Positions 26,399 to 34,613 of a stretch of 64,000 nucleotides of DNA are shown here, one piece after another (position 1 is the stretch's first letter; the number at the start of each line of letters is the position of its first letter). The notes beneath the pieces were generated by a model that was not told the DNA's origin, made no database searches, and was given only the letters and a program-made list of their open reading frames with translations. Origin of the DNA: Planctomycetaceae bacterium (lineage in GTDB: Bacteria > Planctomycetota > Planctomycetia > Planctomycetales > Planctomycetaceae); assembly GCA_018699955.1 (NCBI GenBank), contig JABISG010000131.1:1-64000 (forward strand), in the 5' to 3' direction. A program made the translations under genes and the position numbers.

Positions 26399-26884
26399 AT
26401 GGCCAAGAAACGCATCGTAGAAACTACCATCAACGCGCAGAACGCGGAGTTCCTTTGTGAACCGCGGCAGACGTTGCTCGAAGTATTGCGCGACGTACTC
26501 GATTTGACCGGTACGAAAGAGGGCTGCACGAACGGCAACTGCGGTGCCTGCACCGTACTCTTGAACGGTCGCCCGGTCGATAGTTGCCTGGTGCTTGCTG
26601 TCGAAGCCGCAGGCGCAGCCATCGAAACCATCGAAGGCGTCGCACCGGCCGAGGGACTCGATCCCATTCAGAACGCTTTTCTGGAAGAAGCCGCACTGCA
26701 ATGCGGCATTTGCACGCCGGGATTCATCGTCTCGGCCAAGGCGTTGTTGGCCGAAAACCCCTCGCCTACCGAAGACGAAATTCGCTTCTATCTTGCCGGC
26801 AATCTCTGCCGTTGCACCGGATACGATAAAATTGTCCGCGCCGTGCAGGCTGCTGCCGAGTCGCGACAGGAGGTCAAAGCCTAA
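26399..26884 (+). CDS. Molybdenum hydroxylase 2Fe-2S subunit (XdhC-type iron-sulfur subunit/CoxS family)
   Basis: Encodes 161 residues. The plant-type cluster is bound by Cys43, Cys48, Cys51 and Cys63 (GCTNGNCGACTVLLNG); the second, C-terminal cluster by Cys102, Cys105, Cys137 and Cys139 (QCGICTPGF and CRCTGY). All eight ligands are present. It links the Mo centre to FAD. Its stop overlaps the ATG of the Mo-subunit gene by one base, implying coupled translation. It follows the phosphatase gene after 62 bp. Confidence 0.93.
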   Translation: MAKKRIVETTINAQNAEFLCEPRQTLLEVLRDVLDLTGTKEGCTNGNCGACTVLLNGRPVDSCLVLAVEAAGAAIETIEGVAPAEGLDPIQNAFLEEAALQCGICTPGFIVSAKALLAENPSPTEDEIRFYLAGNLCRCTGYDKIVRAVQAAAESRQEVKA

Positions 26885-29235
26885 TGGCTACCGTCGATAA
26901 ACCCACCGAGACAAAACCAAATTACAAGGTCATCGGCACCCGCCCGATTCGACACGACGGCGTCGATAAAGTGACCGGCCGTGCCAAGTACGGGGCCGAC
27001 ACCCAAATGACCGGCATGCTGTACGGCAAGATTCTCCGCAGCCCGCACGCGCATGCCCGCATCAAGTCGATCGATACATCGAAGGCCGAACAGGCTCCCG
27101 GCGTGCACGCGGTCATCACCAGCGCCGATATGCCCGAAATCGGCAGCAAAATCGCCGATCTGGGTGAGGGCATGTTCGACTTGAAGGACCTTACCCGAAT
27201 CGTCCTGGCTCGCGAGAAGGTCGTTTACAAAGGACACGCCGTCGCCGCCGTTGCTGCCGAAACAATCCATCAGGCCGAAGAGGCAGCCCGCTTGATCGAA
27301 GTCGATTACGAACCGCTGCCGCCGGTGCTCGATGTTCGCGCGGCGATGCAGGACGATGCGCCGATTCTGCACGAAGACTTGCGAACGGCCGCATTCGCCT
27401 CGGCAACCGACGATCCCGGCGAGAAACCGACCAACGTTGCCAAACACTTCCTGCACGAAAAGGGCGATGTCGAAAAGGGATTCGCCGAGGCCAAATTGGT
27501 CATCGAACGCGAGTTCACCACGGCGACCGTCCATCAGGGATACATCGAACCGCACACCGCGACCGCCATCTGGAATGCCGACGGTCAAATCACCGCCTGG
27601 ACCAGCACCCAGGGATCGTTCTGCGTCCGCGAACAGATGTCCGGCTTATTGCAGGTGCCGCTCTCACGCGTGAAGATTGTGCCGATGGAAATCGGCGGCG
27701 GCTTCGGCGGGAAAATTGTTGTTTACACGCCGCCGATCGCGGCGCTGCTGTCGAAGAAATCGGGCCGGCCGGTCAAGGTGGTAATGGACCGCGCGGCCGT
27801 CCTCGAAGCAACAGGCCCAACGCCCGGTTCGTACATGCGTGTGAAGATCGGAGTCGATGCCGAAGGCAGCATCACCGCGGCCGAGGCATATCTTGTATTT
27901 GAAGCGGGCGGGTTTCCCGGCTCTCCGATTCCCGCCGCCTGCATGACCGTTTTCGCCTGTTACGATGTTCCCAACGGCCTTGTGAACGGCTACGACGTCT
28001 GCGTCAACAAGCCGGCATCGAAAGCGTATCGCGCGCCCGGCGCAACTCATGCCGCCTTCGCCGTCGAAACGATTGTCGATGAAATCTGCGAAGAGTTGAA
28101 AATCGACCCGCTCGAATTTCGCCTGAAGAACGCTGCCGTCGAAGGGACCCGCCGCGTCGATGGTGTACTCTTTCCGCGCGTTGGCATGGTCGAAACCGTC
28201 GAAGCGATTCAGCAGGGCGATCACTGGAAATCATCGCTCGATGAAAGCAAAGCTGCCGGACAGCGACCAACGGGTTCCACCCCGCTCCCCGGACACGAAG
28301 GCGACGTCGAAAAGAAACGCGGTCGCGGTGTTGCTTCCGGATTCTGGTTCAATGCCGGACTGAAATCGGTGGTCACCGCTTCGGTTAACACCGACGGGCG
28401 GGTTGCGTTGGTTGAAGGTTCGACCGATATCGGCGGCAGTCGCGCAAGCATCGCCATGCAACTGGCCGAGACGCTGGGCATCGCTGCCGAAGATGTCACC
28501 CCCACCGTCGCCGACACCGACAATGTCGGCTACACCGACGTTACCGGCGGCAGTCGTGTGACCTATGCGACCGGTTGGGCCGCCTACGAAGCGGCAATGG
28601 ATATTCGCCGCCAGATGATCGCCCGCGCCGCACTCATTTGGGACGTCGATGCCGAGCAGGTTGAATATCGGGACGGGAGCATTATCGGCCCCGATGACAA
28701 AGTCTTCACCTTCCAGGAACTTGCCGCCCAAATCAACAAGACGGGCGAGCCGATCATCGGACGCGGGTCGTCGGCGCACGATGAGCCGGGAGGTGCGTTT
28801 GGCACACACTGTGTCGATGTCGAGATCGATCCCGACACGGGCAAGGTCGAAATTTTGCGGTACACCATCGCGCAAGACGCCGGCACCGCCATTCACCCGG
28901 CATATGTTGAAGGCCAGTTGCAAGGCGGTGTCGTGCAGGGAATCGGCTGGGCGCTGAACGAGGAATACGTCTACGACGAACAGGGCGTGATGCAAAACGC
29001 CAGCCTGCTCGACTACCGCATGCCCACGTGTTTTGATGTGCCGATGATCGACACAATCATTGTCGAAGTTCCGAATCCCGGTCATCCCTATGGCGTTCGT
29101 GGCGTCGGTGAAGTCCCCATCGTGCCACCGCCGGCCGCCATCACCAATGCCATTTACGATGCGGTCGGCGTCCGCATGCGGCATCTGCCCATGTCCCCGC
29201 CAAATCTGCTACCCGAAATCCTCAAGAACACTTAG
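26884..29235 (+). CDS. Molybdenum hydroxylase catalytic subunit (xanthine dehydrogenase/aldehyde oxidase family)
   Basis: Encodes 783 residues. Domains run from the aldehyde oxidase a/b hammerhead (DGVDKVTGRAKYGADT near 25-40; ILRSPHAHARI) to the molybdopterin domain, with GGGFGGK near 271-277, AYRAPGATHAAFAVE near 381-395, and the catalytic Glu in GVRGVGEVPIVPP near residue 743. It hydroxylates a carbon of its substrate with water-derived oxygen. The CO-dehydrogenase active-site loop with selanyl-Cys (AYRCSFR) is absent, so it is not form I CODH. The N-terminus has a short Lys/Thr-rich extension. Confidence 0.93.
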   Translation: MATVDKPTETKPNYKVIGTRPIRHDGVDKVTGRAKYGADTQMTGMLYGKILRSPHAHARIKSIDTSKAEQAPGVHAVITSADMPEIGSKIADLGEGMFDLKDLTRIVLAREKVVYKGHAVAAVAAETIHQAEEAARLIEVDYEPLPPVLDVRAAMQDDAPILHEDLRTAAFASATDDPGEKPTNVAKHFLHEKGDVEKGFAEAKLVIEREFTTATVHQGYIEPHTATAIWNADGQITAWTSTQGSFCVREQMSGLLQVPLSRVKIVPMEIGGGFGGKIVVYTPPIAALLSKKSGRPVKVVMDRAAVLEATGPTPGSYMRVKIGVDAEGSITAAEAYLVFEAGGFPGSPIPAACMTVFACYDVPNGLVNGYDVCVNKPASKAYRAPGATHAAFAVETIVDEICEELKIDPLEFRLKNAAVEGTRRVDGVLFPRVGMVETVEAIQQGDHWKSSLDESKAAGQRPTGSTPLPGHEGDVEKKRGRGVASGFWFNAGLKSVVTASVNTDGRVALVEGSTDIGGSRASIAMQLAETLGIAAEDVTPTVADTDNVGYTDVTGGSRVTYATGWAAYEAAMDIRRQMIARAALIWDVDAEQVEYRDGSIIGPDDKVFTFQELAAQINKTGEPIIGRGSSAHDEPGGAFGTHCVDVEIDPDTGKVEILRYTIAQDAGTAIHPAYVEGQLQGGVVQGIGWALNEEYVYDEQGVMQNASLLDYRMPTCFDVPMIDTIIVEVPNPGHPYGVRGVGEVPIVPPPAAITNAIYDAVGVRMRHLPMSPPNLLPEILKNT

Positions 29236-29284
29236 CCCCCGGTAAATACACCGGGGCGGCCTCGAATTCATTGGCCAGATCGAA

Positions 29285-29548
29285 ATGCCGCGCGTCTTCA
29301 TCCCGCCGCTGTTGCGGCCGCTTACCGGTGACGTGGAAGAAGTGACCGTCGATGCAAAAAACGTGCGGCAGGTCATTGCCGCATTGGAATCTCGATTCCC
29401 GGGCATCGAGAGCCGACTGTGCGACGAGGATGGCCTCCAACCCGGCCTAACTGTTGCCGTCGATGGCAATATCAGCTCGCTCGGATTGCTGCAGCAGGTT
29501 GGTGAAGAAAGCGAAGTCCACTTTCTTCCGGCCATCGGCGGAGGATAA
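29285..29548 (+). CDS. MoaD/ThiS-family sulfur carrier protein
   Basis: Encodes 87 residues, the size of MoaD. It has the beta-grasp pattern (VFIPPLLRPLTG, VIAALESRFPGIESRL, LTVAVDGNIS) and ends LPAIGGG, where the C-terminal Gly-Gly pair would be activated as a thiocarboxylate. The extra Gly after the pair is slightly unusual and may be trimmed. It lies 49 bp after the Mo-subunit gene, on the same strand, and probably supplies sulfur to the molybdopterin used by that enzyme. ThiS-like alternatives are less likely given the neighbours. Confidence 0.85.
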   Translation: MPRVFIPPLLRPLTGDVEEVTVDAKNVRQVIAALESRFPGIESRLCDEDGLQPGLTVAVDGNISSLGLLQQVGEESEVHFLPAIGGG

Positions 29549-29566
29549 GGCGGTGGGCGCTTCTCA

Positions 29567-29941
29567 TCACACCTTCAGCAGCGTATCGACTTCGCACATC
29601 AGTTCGGCCATGTCGAACGGCTTGGCGATGAAGGCGTCGGCTCCACGTGCGGCGGCGAAATCGCGGTGCCGCTGTTCGTCGTTGGCAGTTAGCATAATGA
29701 TGCGCGTCGCGCGAAAATGGCTCCGCCGCAAGTGATCGAGAACGGTGAAACCGCTGCGTTTTGGTAGAACAACGTCCAGCAAGATCAAGTCGGGTTCATC
29801 GCGTTCGGCTCGCATCAGTCCTTCGGCACCGTCGCAGGCGGTCAGCACTTCGTAGCCTTTTTCTTCCAAGGCCATCTGCACTGCTTCAACGATCTGCTCG
29901 TCATCATCGACGATGAGTACGCGTTTTCTCGACGCTTCCAT
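29567..29941 (-). CDS. Single-domain response regulator
   Basis: Encodes 124 residues: a receiver domain only. The acidic pocket is VDDDEQ (11-16), the phospho-acceptor Asp56 in LLDVVLP, the switch Thr85 in MLTAND and Lys107 in IAKPFD. No output domain follows, so it acts by protein-protein contact, like CheY or Spo0F. The start MEASRK is chosen over the longer frame from 30004. No histidine kinase gene is adjacent. It is convergent with the molybdenum hydroxylase operon. Confidence 0.9.
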   Translation of the reverse strand: MEASRKRVLIVDDDEQIVEAVQMALEEKGYEVLTACDGAEGLMRAERDEPDLILLDVVLPKRSGFTVLDHLRRSHFRATRIIMLTANDEQRHRDFAAARGADAFIAKPFDMAELMCEVDTLLKV

Positions 29942-30258
29942 AGTCAGACCTAACCCGCCTTGCGCGTTGCACCCATCGGACAAAAAGTCATCTGCGATGC
30001 ACAACAGTCCCGATTGCCGATCCTCACTGTGTAATTATACGCCCGACTTCAGGCCAAAGGGGCGAATAACAAAGAGTCTGCGAGGGAAATCGTTCCTATA
30101 TGCGATGTGGAGGGTTATTCCGCAAGTGTTGTTCTGGCACCCCACCAATCGGCCGGGGAAAAAATCGCCGGCTCATTCTTGTTCGGCATCTCCAACGCTC
30201 CCCCTTTGGTGTGGTTTGCGATAGACTGCGTAGGTTTGGGGTTTGCTGGAGTTTAACG

Positions 30259-30301
30259 GTTGGCCAACGGGTGCCAATCCTTCGGTGTTGGCCCTTTTTT
30301 C
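30259..30301 (+). terminator. Terminator-like hairpin in the purA leader
   Basis: GGCCAAC (30262-30268) can pair with GTTGGCC (30287-30293), with a smaller GCCAA/TTGGC alternative inside, directly followed by CTTTTTT and CTCTGG. It ends about 20 bases before the purA GTG. It could be an attenuator for purA or the end of an upstream short transcript. The rest of 29942-30321 shows no gene. Confidence 0.5.
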
Positions 30302-30321
30302 TCTGGATGGGATGAGGCGAC

Positions 30322-31608
30322 GTGTCTGCAACTTCTGTGATCGGACTGCAATGGGGCGATGAGGCGAAAGGGAAGATCGTCGATCTGCTCACCGAAGAAC
30401 ACGATCTGGTGGTTCGGTATCAGGGGGGCAACAACGCCGGGCATACGGTCGTCGCCGACGGGGAAACTTACAAGCTGTCGCTCATCCCGTCGGGAATTCT
30501 GCACGACAGCGTCATCTCGGTCATCGCCACCGGCGTCGTCATTCACCCGCAGGCATTACTGAAAGAAATCGACGGCATCGTCGCCCGCCGCGGAGCGGTT
30601 GAGGGGCGGTTGTTGATCAGCGATCGGGCGCACGTCATCTTCCCTTGGCATATGCTGGAAGAAGCCGCGCTCGAAAAGAATCGCCGCGACGAGGCCATTG
30701 GCACAACCAAGCGAGGAATTGGCACCTGCTACCGCGACAAAGCCGGCCGGACGCATGCCATTCGCGTCGGCGACATGTATCGCAGCGAGACGTTTCGCAG
30801 CCGGATCGGCGAAATCGTTGAGTTCAAGAATATCGTGCTGAAGGCGATCAATCCCGACGTGGAACCGCTCGACGCCGATGCCATCTTTGAAGAGTATTCC
30901 GAGTACGCCCGCCGGCTCAAGCCGTTGGTGATCGACACCACCGCATATCTGCATCACGCCCTCGACGAGGGGAAACGACTTCTCTTTGAAGGCGCACAGG
31001 GAAGTCTGCTCGATCTGGATCACGGCACCTACCCGTTCGTCACCTCATCGAACAGTTCGGGGTGTGGCGTGCACAGTGGCAGTGGCGTTTCCGAACGTGT
31101 CATCGGCCGCATGCTCGGCGTCGCCAAGGCCTACACCACCCGTGTTGGCGGTGGACCGTTTCCCACCGAGTTGGATGACGAAATCGGTCAGCACATTCGC
31201 GATACGGGGAACGAATACGGCACCGTGACCGGCCGCCCGAGGCGGTGTGGCTGGTTCGACGGTGTCGCCACGCGTTATGGCGCACGGCTCAGCGGAGTCG
31301 ATGGCATCGTCATTGCCCTGCTGGATGTGTTGAGTGACCTCGACGAACTGAAGATTTGCGAAGCCTACGAAATCGACGGCGAACGGACCACCGACTTTCC
31401 CAGCCATGTTGACGCGCTCGCCAAGGTGAAACCGATTTATCGTACGTTGCCCGGATGGAAGACCGACATCACCGGCGTCCGTAAGACGGAAGACCTGCCG
31501 GCAGCAGCCAGAGGCTACATCGACACGCTCGCCGAAATCATCGGTTCGCCGGTACACATTGTCTCCGTCGGTCCGGACCGTCTGCAGACGATTTTTTACA
31601 ACAAGTAG
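30322..31608 (+). CDS. purA: Adenylosuccinate synthetase
   Basis: Encodes 428 residues, the usual length. The GTP-binding start [16 protein letters not shown] carries Ala where most family members have Gly (WGDEGKGK). The catalytic and IMP-binding regions [27 protein letters not shown] and [15 protein letters not shown], and the [10 protein letters not shown] block, are intact. It joins IMP and aspartate to make adenylosuccinate in AMP synthesis. The GTG start is preceded by GATGAGGCGAC. A terminator-like hairpin lies in the leader. The LRR lipoprotein gene follows after 69 bp on the same strand. Confidence 0.97.
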   Translation: MSATSVIGLQWGDEAKGKIVDLLTEEHDLVVRYQGGNNAGHTVVADGETYKLSLIPSGILHDSVISVIATGVVIHPQALLKEIDGIVARRGAVEGRLLISDRAHVIFPWHMLEEAALEKNRRDEAIGTTKRGIGTCYRDKAGRTHAIRVGDMYRSETFRSRIGEIVEFKNIVLKAINPDVEPLDADAIFEEYSEYARRLKPLVIDTTAYLHHALDEGKRLLFEGAQGSLLDLDHGTYPFVTSSNSSGCGVHSGSGVSERVIGRMLGVAKAYTTRVGGGPFPTELDDEIGQHIRDTGNEYGTVTGRPRRCGWFDGVATRYGARLSGVDGIVIALLDVLSDLDELKICEAYEIDGERTTDFPSHVDALAKVKPIYRTLPGWKTDITGVRKTEDLPAAARGYIDTLAEIIGSPVHIVSVGPDRLQTIFYNK

Positions 31609-31677
31609 TGATTCGCCAATTTCTTCGTGTGGACGATTCCCGCTGCGCCGACGCAATCACCTCTTCGAGGGATAATC

Positions 31678-32655
31678 ATGCCAACTATCGCCGCGCGACT
31701 TTTGATGCCGTTCAAGGGGACGCGTTGCGCGATCCTGCTGTTGGTCTGTTTGACAGTGCTGGCTTCCGGCTGCGGCGGCGAAGACGACGGTGCGTCGAAC
31801 TCTGCCGGTACGGATTCTGCCCAGACGGAGACATTCAAGGGCGGCGATCCGCCACTGCCAGTGGCGGAGTCATCGGGAGAGAATCAACTTACCCCCAGAA
31901 TGCTGCACGAATGGCTGAAAGAGAAGAATCCAGAGTACGAAAACAACGCGCAATTCGGTCCGCAGGATGGCGAGATTATTGCCGTGTCTCTCCGCGACAC
32001 CGGGGTGACCGACCTTAGTCCACTCGCCGGCATGAAATTGCAATCGCTCGATCTGTTTCAGACGAAAGTTTCGGACCTGTCACCTCTTGAGGGAATGCCG
32101 CTCGTCGAATTGATGGCCGATGAAACCGCCGTCAGCGACATCAGCCCACTTGCCGGTATGCCGCTGAAAACGCTGTGGCTGAATGCGACGGCGGTCGAGG
32201 ACATCTCACCGCTCAAGGGAATGCCGATTGAGAAACTCAATCTGTTCGGCACCAAGGTGGTTGACATTAGCGTGATTGCAACGCTGCCGCTGAACACGCT
32301 TTGGCTGCGCGACGTGCCGGTGAAAGATTTCCGCCCGCTGAAAGGACTGTATCTCGACAGTCTCGACGTGCAGGGAACAGCGTTTGGCGACGACGACCTG
32401 GCGCTCCTCAAGGCGATGCCCGTGTTACGCTTGAACATCGCCGACACACAGGTCACCGACCTCACTTCACTTCAAAACTTGAAATTGACCCGGCTGATTT
32501 TTACGCCTGATCGAATCAAATCGGGGTTGGACGTTGTGCGATCGATGAATTCGCTACGGGAACTGGATGTCACATTTCGCGAACCGAAGCGTCTTGCGCC
32601 GCCTGAATTCTGGTCGCAACACGCAGCCGGGGCGTTCAACAAACCGAGCGAATGA
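31678..32655 (+). CDS. Leucine-rich-repeat lipoprotein
   Basis: Encodes 325 residues. The ATG has GAGGGAT in front; the signal peptide ends in the lipobox LASGC (about residue 33), so the protein is lipid-anchored. Repeats of 22-23 residues run over about 85-260 with the pattern D[IL]SPL.GMPL..L.L..T.V, e.g. DLSPLAGMKLQSLDLFQTKV and DISPLKGMPIEKLNL. These are short SDS22-like LRRs and form a curved binding surface. Its partner is unknown. The mature N-terminus is Gly/Asp/Ser rich. It is in line with purA but is probably functionally independent. Confidence 0.85.
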   Translation: MPTIAARLLMPFKGTRCAILLLVCLTVLASGCGGEDDGASNSAGTDSAQTETFKGGDPPLPVAESSGENQLTPRMLHEWLKEKNPEYENNAQFGPQDGEIIAVSLRDTGVTDLSPLAGMKLQSLDLFQTKVSDLSPLEGMPLVELMADETAVSDISPLAGMPLKTLWLNATAVEDISPLKGMPIEKLNLFGTKVVDISVIATLPLNTLWLRDVPVKDFRPLKGLYLDSLDVQGTAFGDDDLALLKAMPVLRLNIADTQVTDLTSLQNLKLTRLIFTPDRIKSGLDVVRSMNSLRELDVTFREPKRLAPPEFWSQHAAGAFNKPSE

Positions 32656-32769
32656 CGTTGGTCGCGGCAACGCGTCTGTTTCCCCATCGACAGTCGTTTT
32701 CGGTTACAATTTCTAGTCTTTTCAGTTGGGTTTGGCGGATACACAGCACAGTGCAGATGGATCAGTTTC

Positions 32770-33606
32770 ATGTCGCGCGATATTGAGTTTCAGGCGGTTC
32801 CCGATCAGAACGATCTGGATCGTGTTGATCGGGATTTGCGGTTTCATCCTGCCACAACGACCGATCCGGTGACTCTTAATTTGGAACAAGTTGAGCAGTT
32901 CAATCGTGATGGGTACCTGCGCAACATTCCTGTTTTTGCTGCAGACGAGATTGCCACCCATCGGCAATACTTCGACCGTTTGTTGGAGACTGTGATTGCC
33001 GAAGGGGGCGACAGTTATTCGATCAGCACGGCTCATTTGAAATACGGCCATGTGTTTGACCTGCTGACGGAACGGCGGATTGTCGATTGTGTGAAAGATT
33101 TATTGGGCGAGAACCTTGTTGCATGGGGATCGCATTTTTTCTGCAAAATGCCACACGATGGCAAAGCGGTCGCCTGGCATCAGGATGCCAGTTATTGGCC
33201 GCTGACTCCGTCGAAGGCGGTCACCGTCTGGCTGGCGATTGACAATGCCGACGTTGAGAACGCCTGCATGCGGTTCATTTCCGGTTCACATCGGCTGGGG
33301 CATTTGACGTATCGGCCGAGTGAAGACGCCGAAGGCAATGTGCTGAATCAAACCGTTGAAAATGCCGAGCAGTACGGCACGCCGGTGGACGATATTCTGC
33401 AAGCGGGCGAGATTTCGATTCATTCCGACCTGCTGCTGCACGGTTCCGAGGCCAACGATTCCGACCGCCGACGCTGCGGGTTGACGCTGCGGTATTGTGC
33501 AGCCGATGTGCGTGCGGGGATGGATTGGAATCAAAAAGGAGTCATCGTCGGCGGTGACGACCCGACCAACCACTGGGCCAACCCGACCCGTCCCGATACG
33601 GACTGA
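32770..33606 (+). CDS. Phytanoyl-CoA dioxygenase (PhyH) family protein
   Basis: Encodes 278 residues. The Fe(II) ligands are His137 and Asp139 in AWHQDASYW and His224 in LLLHGSEAN; Arg in RRRCGLTLRY would hold 2-oxoglutarate. The N-terminal FNRDGYLRNIPVF stretch is typical of the family. It hydroxylates an unknown substrate with O2 and 2-oxoglutarate in the cytoplasm. Two glycosyltransferase-type genes follow on the same strand, which might point to tailoring of a surface or secondary metabolite, but this is inference. Confidence 0.88.
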   Translation: MSRDIEFQAVPDQNDLDRVDRDLRFHPATTTDPVTLNLEQVEQFNRDGYLRNIPVFAADEIATHRQYFDRLLETVIAEGGDSYSISTAHLKYGHVFDLLTERRIVDCVKDLLGENLVAWGSHFFCKMPHDGKAVAWHQDASYWPLTPSKAVTVWLAIDNADVENACMRFISGSHRLGHLTYRPSEDAEGNVLNQTVENAEQYGTPVDDILQAGEISIHSDLLLHGSEANDSDRRRCGLTLRYCAADVRAGMDWNQKGVIVGGDDPTNHWANPTRPDTD

Positions 33607-33717
33607 GCGTTCCCCGGGAGAGTGTGGCCTTTCATACAGTCGGTGTCGGCCCGTTTTGCTACAATTCCGACCGTAGAACAATCACTTCAGCCGACACTGC
33701 CGGAAGGGAATGTGGAC

Positions 33718-34485
33718 ATGGCTGTGGCCGATGTCAGGGAAACGATGACAGATGAATGCCGGCACGCCACCGATATGTTGTCCGGCGTAACAGTCGTCAT
33801 TCCCGCGTTGAATGAAGAAGCGTCGTTGCCGTTGGTTCTTGGCGATCTGCCCGAGGTCGGGCGTGTGATTGTCGTCGATAACGGCTCGACCGATGCGACG
33901 GCCGAGGTCGCAGTGAAACATCATGCGACAGTTGTGCACGAGGCACAACGCGGTTACGGGGCGGCTTGTTTGTGCGGGCTGCGTTTCATTGCCGAAGACA
34001 TTCGTCAGGGATCGCCGCCGCCGGAGGTCGTTGTCTTCGTCGATGCCGACTATAGCGATCACCCCGACCTGTTGCCTGAATTGGTTCGGCCGATCGAAAC
34101 GGGTGAAGCCGATTTTGTACTGGGTTCCCGATTGCTGGGTGAACGTGAACCGGGCGCGATGCCGCCTCAAAGTTTGTACGGCAATCGATTGGCCTGCTTC
34201 TTGATGCGGGTCTTGTTTGGCGGACGGTACACCGATCTCGGTCCGTTTCGTGCCATCAGCTATTCTGCGCTGTGTGATTTGAACATGGTTGATCAGGATT
34301 TCGGCTGGACGGTCGAAATGCAAATCAAGGCGACTCGTGCCGGTTTGAGGACGCTAGAAATCCCGGTGCCTTATCGTTGCCGCATCGGAACGAGCAAGAT
34401 CAGCGGCACGATATCGGGGACCATTAAAGCCGGGTCGAAAATCCTGTATCTCATCGCCCGTTACGGGCTGACTCGCCGGCCGTGA
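33718..34485 (+). CDS. Glycosyltransferase family 2 (DPM/dolichyl-phosphate sugar synthase type)
   Basis: Encodes 255 residues. The start with CGGAAGGGAA upstream is chosen over a longer frame beginning at 33622. The GT-A core has VVIPALNEEASLPLV, VIVVDNGSTDAT and the DXD-type motif in VFVDADYSDHPDLLPELV, then VLGSRLLG. There is no C-terminal membrane anchor, though the end is basic. It transfers a sugar from a nucleotide donor, most likely to a lipid phosphate carrier. The next gene is a polytopic GT-C-like transferase that could use such a lipid-linked sugar. Confidence 0.88.
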   Translation: MAVADVRETMTDECRHATDMLSGVTVVIPALNEEASLPLVLGDLPEVGRVIVVDNGSTDATAEVAVKHHATVVHEAQRGYGAACLCGLRFIAEDIRQGSPPPEVVVFVDADYSDHPDLLPELVRPIETGEADFVLGSRLLGEREPGAMPPQSLYGNRLACFLMRVLFGGRYTDLGPFRAISYSALCDLNMVDQDFGWTVEMQIKATRAGLRTLEIPVPYRCRIGTSKISGTISGTIKAGSKILYLIARYGLTRRP

Positions 34486-34613
34486 TGTGTGAGTTTACGA
34501 GCGACGGGTTGGGTGCAGAGTGAGAACATAGAAGGGCCAATTCGATTTCTGTCGCCGATCCGCACGACAAGGGAACGCCGCATGCAGACACAGCGGGGAT
34601 CCGCCGGCTGATT

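Noticed and set aside
26884-29235. Form I carbon monoxide dehydrogenase (coxMSL)
   Set aside because: The gene order and folds fit the wider molybdenum hydroxylase family, but the Mo subunit has AYRAPGATH where form I CoxL has AYRCSFR, so CO oxidation is not supported.
31045-31656. 203-codon minus-strand frame opposite purA
   Set aside because: It is the antisense of the purA coding sequence; purA itself is a complete and well-conserved gene.
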